From an uncultured Clostridia bacterium (GTDB lineage: Bacteria; Bacillota; Clostridia; Christensenellales; Borkfalkiaceae), in assembly GCA_946637575.1 (NCBI GenBank), contig CAMPBJ010000054.1, positions 1 through 6,816 of the forward strand: a stretch of DNA of 6,816 bases, written 5' to 3'. Below, one piece after another: positions 5,235-6,816 of this stretch; within the stretch, counting starts at the first letter, position 1; every line of letters starts with the position of its first letter. The translations under genes and the position numbers were made by a program. The notes beneath the pieces were generated by a model, which saw only the letters and a list, made by a program, of their open reading frames with translations, ran no database searches and had not been told where the DNA came from.

Positions 5235-6122
5235 TCTAACGGTATTTGATACCGTTTTGTTTCTTATCTGCTCGTATTTTCTTTCGCTAATAAGTTGTTC
5301 TGTCTGTTCGCTTGTATAGTAGAATTTGTCGTCGACTTCTTCTTCCATATAGTCCGCCATACATTTATCAAGGTCGTAAGGTTTCGGAAACTCATAATTG
5401 TAATTTCCTAATATAGAAACCATATAAGCGCGCTTTCGTGCCTGCGCGACTCCGTGGTCGGCTGCGTTTATGATCTGCGCAAAGTTTGAATAACCCTTGC
5501 TTCGCAAAAACTCTTTCCAAATTTCAAAGTTCGTTTCGTTCTTTTTTCCCATTACTTGCGGTACGTTTTCCATAAGTAGGACTTGCGGTAAGGCTTCGCA
5601 CTCGTCAAGTATTCTTTCAACTTCCCATAACATAGACGATCTTGTGTTGCTGCCTTTATCCATTCCGCGCATTTTTCCGGCGACGCTCAAATCTTGACAC
5701 GGGAACGAATATGTTAAAATGTAGGTGTTTTTTTCTGTGTCAACGATTTTTAAGTCGCTTCCGTGTACGTTTTGAATGTTTACAAGGTTCTTTGTCGCTA
5801 CAATATTGTTGTAAGTGTCCCGCTGCCATTGTTCCGGTTTCTTCTTGATCTGATCGCGTGTCATTGGTTTTTTGCTATCTGCCGAAATGCCTTTTGCAAA
5901 TAAGAAGTCGATAACTTCTTCGCGTGTCATTCCCGCGGAATAATCTGTCGTGTCGTGTTCCTTGTGAATTGCCTTATAAGACGCGTTCGCCTGCGTCCAC
6001 CATTCGCAAGTCAACCAACTTTCAAAGTCTGCGCCCATATCCCGCAACGCCATAGCCTGCGACCCAACGCCCGCGAACAACTCAATAAGTCGAATGTGGT
6101 TTGTGATTTTGAATTGTTCCAT
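5223..6122 (-). CDS. DNA (cytosine-5) methyltransferase, catalytic part (motifs I-VIII)
   Basis: It transfers a methyl group from S-adenosylmethionine to carbon 5 of cytosine in DNA. Visible motifs: RLIELFAGVGSQAMAL (residues 11-26, motif I, cofactor binding), TYSFPCQDLSVAG (137-149, motif IV with nucleophile Cys142), LLMENVPQV (182-190, motif VI with Glu185) and AQARKRAYMVS (226-236, motif VIII). Motifs IX and X and most of the target-recognition region are missing here and are found in the next gene. The frame ends at a TAG right after a run of seven G (5228-5234). One extra G, or a -1 shift, continues as GIGSLDRHEWDAVIV and onward for about 30 codons to a TAA at 5139-5137, giving about 328 residues. 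The shorter form therefore probably reflects a frameshift. A ribosome site (AAAGGA) lies 14 bases before the ATG, which is long, but no better start is seen. No endonuclease partner is visible, so it is likely an orphan anti-restriction enzyme. Confidence 0.9.
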   Translation of the reverse strand: MEQFKITNHIRLIELFAGVGSQAMALRDMGADFESWLTCEWWTQANASYKAIHKEHDTTDYSAGMTREEVIDFLFAKGISADSKKPMTRDQIKKKPEQWQRDTYNNIVATKNLVNIQNVHGSDLKIVDTEKNTYILTYSFPCQDLSVAGKMRGMDKGSNTRSSMLWEVERILDECEALPQVLLMENVPQVMGKKNETNFEIWKEFLRSKGYSNFAQIINAADHGVAQARKRAYMVSILGNYNYEFPKPYDLDKCMADYMEEEVDDKFYYTSEQTEQLISERKYEQIRNKTVSNTVRGGA

Positions 6123-6150
6123 TGCTTCGTGGTTTATCCTTTCTATGATG

Positions 6151-6378
6151 TTAAAAGTCGCGTTTATGCGACAACGTAGGTAAAAAAATATTAAGTGCGT
6201 CTTCTGCGGTCAACTGTAAAAACGCTACGATCTTGTTTGTTTCTCCGATTGTGAAGTCTTCCCCCGTCTTTAAGCGGCGGTTTAATGTGCTTCTATCAAT
6301 TCCGACCGCTTTTGCCAAATCTTCTTGTCTTATTCCGCGCTCTGCCATTTTTCCTTTTAATCTCATTACGTCGCACAT
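6151..6378 (-). CDS. Cro-like XRE-family regulator
   Basis: This 75-residue protein consists almost entirely of one helix-turn-helix domain. Residues about 5-37 (RLKGKMAERGIRQEDLAKAV, then GIDRSTLNRRLKTGEDF) carry the HTH, followed by a helical segment (IGETNKIVAFLQLTAEDALNIF) typical of small phage Cro-type regulators of the DUF739-like group. It is the first gene of the leftward operon, directly opposite the CI-like gene, so the expected role is the lytic-side regulator that represses the repressor gene and tunes its own promoter. The start has a strong AAAGGAG 8 bases upstream. An inverted repeat lies just ahead of the gene and a near copy lies in its last codons. The next gene starts 28 bases after the stop. 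Confidence 0.85.
   Translation of the reverse strand: MCDVMRLKGKMAERGIRQEDLAKAVGIDRSTLNRRLKTGEDFTIGETNKIVAFLQLTAEDALNIFLPTLSHKRDF
6157..6172. promoter_or_regulatory. Second copy of the GTCGCG...GCGAC inverted repeat
   Basis: GTCGCGTTTATGCGAC matches the intergenic palindrome at 6396-6411 in 14 of 16 positions and keeps 5-bp arms (GTCGC/GCGAC). It overlaps the last six codons of the Cro-like gene, just before the methyltransferase gene, so it could be an intragenic operator controlling passage into the operon. Function is inferred only from the repetition. Confidence 0.3.
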
Positions 6379-6395
6379 TTTGGTTTCTCCTTTCT

Positions 6396-6411
6396 GTCGC
6401 GTTTTCGCGAC
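6396..6411. promoter_or_regulatory. Perfect inverted repeat, candidate operator
   Basis: GTCGCG-TTTT-CGCGAC is a perfect 6-bp palindrome with a 4-base centre. It lies between the predicted leftward start point and the Cro-like ribosome binding site. A near copy (14 of 16 bases) lies at 6157-6172 at the end of the Cro-like gene. It could be an operator for either regulator or a short 5' leader hairpin; reappearance of the same arms favours protein binding. Confidence 0.45.
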
Positions 6412-6422
6412 TCATATTATTA

Positions 6423-6451
6423 TATATATCATTCTTGTTTTTGCACGTCAA
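6423..6451 (-). promoter_or_regulatory. Leftward promoter for the Cro-like gene and early operon
   Basis: Read on the minus strand, TTGACG (6451-6446) and TATATA (6428-6423) are 17 bases apart. A second match, TATAAT at 6424-6419, would need a 21-base spacer. The predicted transcript start lies near 6416, about 38 bases before the Cro-like ATG, and the perfect inverted repeat at 6396-6411 sits just downstream of it. No other good promoter is visible further along the operon, so this is the likely main early promoter. Confidence 0.5.
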
Positions 6452-6499
6452 CACTTTTTTCTCATTTTTGCGATTTTATTTTGTATTTCGTCCGCTTTT

Positions 6500-6519
6500 G
6501 TGTTGCATATTTGCTACAC
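6500..6519. promoter_or_regulatory. Imperfect inverted repeat over the repressor -35 box
   Basis: GTGTTGC-ATATTT-GCTACAC has 7-base arms matching at 6 of 7 positions and overlaps the TTGCAT -35 element of the rightward promoter. A half-site GTGTTG also occurs on the minus strand over the -35 box of the leftward promoter (about 6449-6454). This is where a Cro or CI protein would be expected to act. It is a weak call because arms this short arise easily in AT-rich DNA. Confidence 0.3.
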
Positions 6520-6531
6520 GCAATATATAAT
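6503..6531 (+). promoter_or_regulatory. Promoter of the CI-like repressor
   Basis: TTGCAT at 6503-6508 and a consensus TATAAT at 6526-6531 are separated by exactly 17 bases, on the strand and at the distance expected for the repressor gene (ATG at 6556, predicted transcript start near 6538). An imperfect inverted repeat, GTGTTGC-N6-GCTACAC at 6500-6519, covers the -35 box and is placed like an operator. This is read from sequence only. Confidence 0.6.
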
Positions 6532-6555
6532 AATACGCGAAAGGGGGCTTAAACT

Positions 6556-6816
6556 ATGGAAGTCTACGAACGAATAAAAGCAAGACGAAAAGAATTAGAA
6601 TTGTCCGCGGACGACGTCGCGGAAGCGTTGGGCGTGTCGCGTGCAACTGTTTATAGATATGAAAGCGCGGAAATTGAAAAACTACCGACTCAAATAATAA
6701 TACCGCTTGCTGCGGTTCTTCATTGTTCCCCCGCGTGGCTTATGGGCTGGGAAGATCCGCCCGCGCCTGCTGCCGCTTTTTCTTTGTCGGATCTTGAAAA
6801 GCAAATTGTTATTCGC
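6556..6816 (+). CDS. CI-like XRE-family repressor, N-terminal part (runs off window)
   Basis: This is a helix-turn-helix transcriptional regulator, probably the lysogeny repressor. The first 87 codons are open to the window end with no stop. Residues about 3-64 form a typical XRE/Cro-CI DNA-binding domain: IKARRKELELSADDVAEALG, then VSRATVYRYESAE as the recognition-helix region, and a late PLAAVLHCSPAWLMGWED segment that is very characteristic of phage CI-type repressors. A Pro/Ala linker (residues 68-74) follows, then LSDLEKQIVIR, which looks like the start of a short C-terminal helical tail rather than a LexA-type peptidase domain. The ATG is preceded by AAAGGGGG at 8 bases. It is divergent from the Cro-like gene and has its own promoter in the 177-bp intergenic region. 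Assignment as the repressor rests on this arrangement; the C-terminal half is unseen. Confidence 0.88.
   Translation, partial: MEVYERIKARRKELELSADDVAEALGVSRATVYRYESAEIEKLPTQIIIPLAAVLHCSPAWLMGWEDPPAPAAAFSLSDLEKQIVIR

Noticed and set aside
4572..6122. Restriction-modification system (looked for a partner endonuclease)
   Set aside because: None of the neighbouring proteins shows a PD-(D/E)XK or HNH nuclease motif, so an orphan methyltransferase is the better reading.
6233..6577. Plus-strand open frames across the Cro-like gene and promoter region
   Set aside because: They are antisense to the Cro-like gene, cross both promoters and are T-rich low-complexity translations with no domain.
1..6816. 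tRNA, rRNA, CRISPR array or insertion sequence
   Set aside because: No cloverleaf, regularly spaced direct repeats, transposase frame or terminal inverted repeats were seen.

Overview
This window looks like the lysis/lysogeny switch and early operon of a temperate phage or prophage from a low-to-mid GC Firmicute, probably a gut Clostridia member. The evidence is two divergent small XRE-type regulators with an AT-rich promoter region between them, a long co-oriented run of short, tightly packed or overlapping genes with purine-rich AAAGG(G)-type ribosome binding sites, and phage-typical cargo: a C5 cytosine methyltransferase, a small HAD hydrolase and a MazG-like protein. An integrated conjugative element cannot be excluded, because no structural, integrase or terminase gene is in view. 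Organism assignment is inference from gene style only.

Layout, right to left. At 6556-6816 on the plus strand is the N-terminal part of a CI-like repressor, cut off by the window end. The 177-bp divergent region 6379-6555 carries a good promoter for the repressor (TTGCAT-N17-TATAAT), a promoter for the leftward operon (TTGACG-N17-TATATA) and inverted repeats that could be operators. From 6378 leftward everything is on the minus strand. First comes a Cro-like regulator. It is followed by a DNA (cytosine-5) methyltransferase in two pieces: motifs I-VIII at 5223-6122, and the target-recognition part plus motifs IX and X at 4572-5150. The first piece ends early at a run of seven G; one more G (or a -1 slip) extends it about 30 codons to a stop that overlaps the second gene's start.

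After the methyltransferase come an acidic 198-residue protein with a Cys/His cluster and a Rho-N/SAP-like tail, four small proteins of unknown function, a MazG-like all-alpha protein, a 64-residue protein translationally coupled to it, and a small HAD-family hydrolase. These lie end to end with gaps of a few bases or stop/start overlaps, so they are almost certainly one transcription unit. Past the HAD gene are an unknown 88-residue protein, a 14-bp-stem hairpin, a coiled-coil-like 106-residue protein, a membrane-anchored lytic transglycosylase-like protein and a last 68-residue unknown. Bases 1-77 hold no gene that I can support.

Working model: the repressor/Cro pair controls the leftward operon. 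The methyltransferase would modify phage DNA against host restriction (no partner endonuclease is seen). The MazG-like and HAD proteins may act on nucleotides or other small phosphorylated compounds during infection. The transglycosylase would open peptidoglycan locally from the membrane. The most interesting feature is the split methyltransferase: its break lies in one of three G tracts of 7-8 bases clustered in the specificity region, which suggests phase variation, programmed frameshifting or a homopolymer sequencing error.
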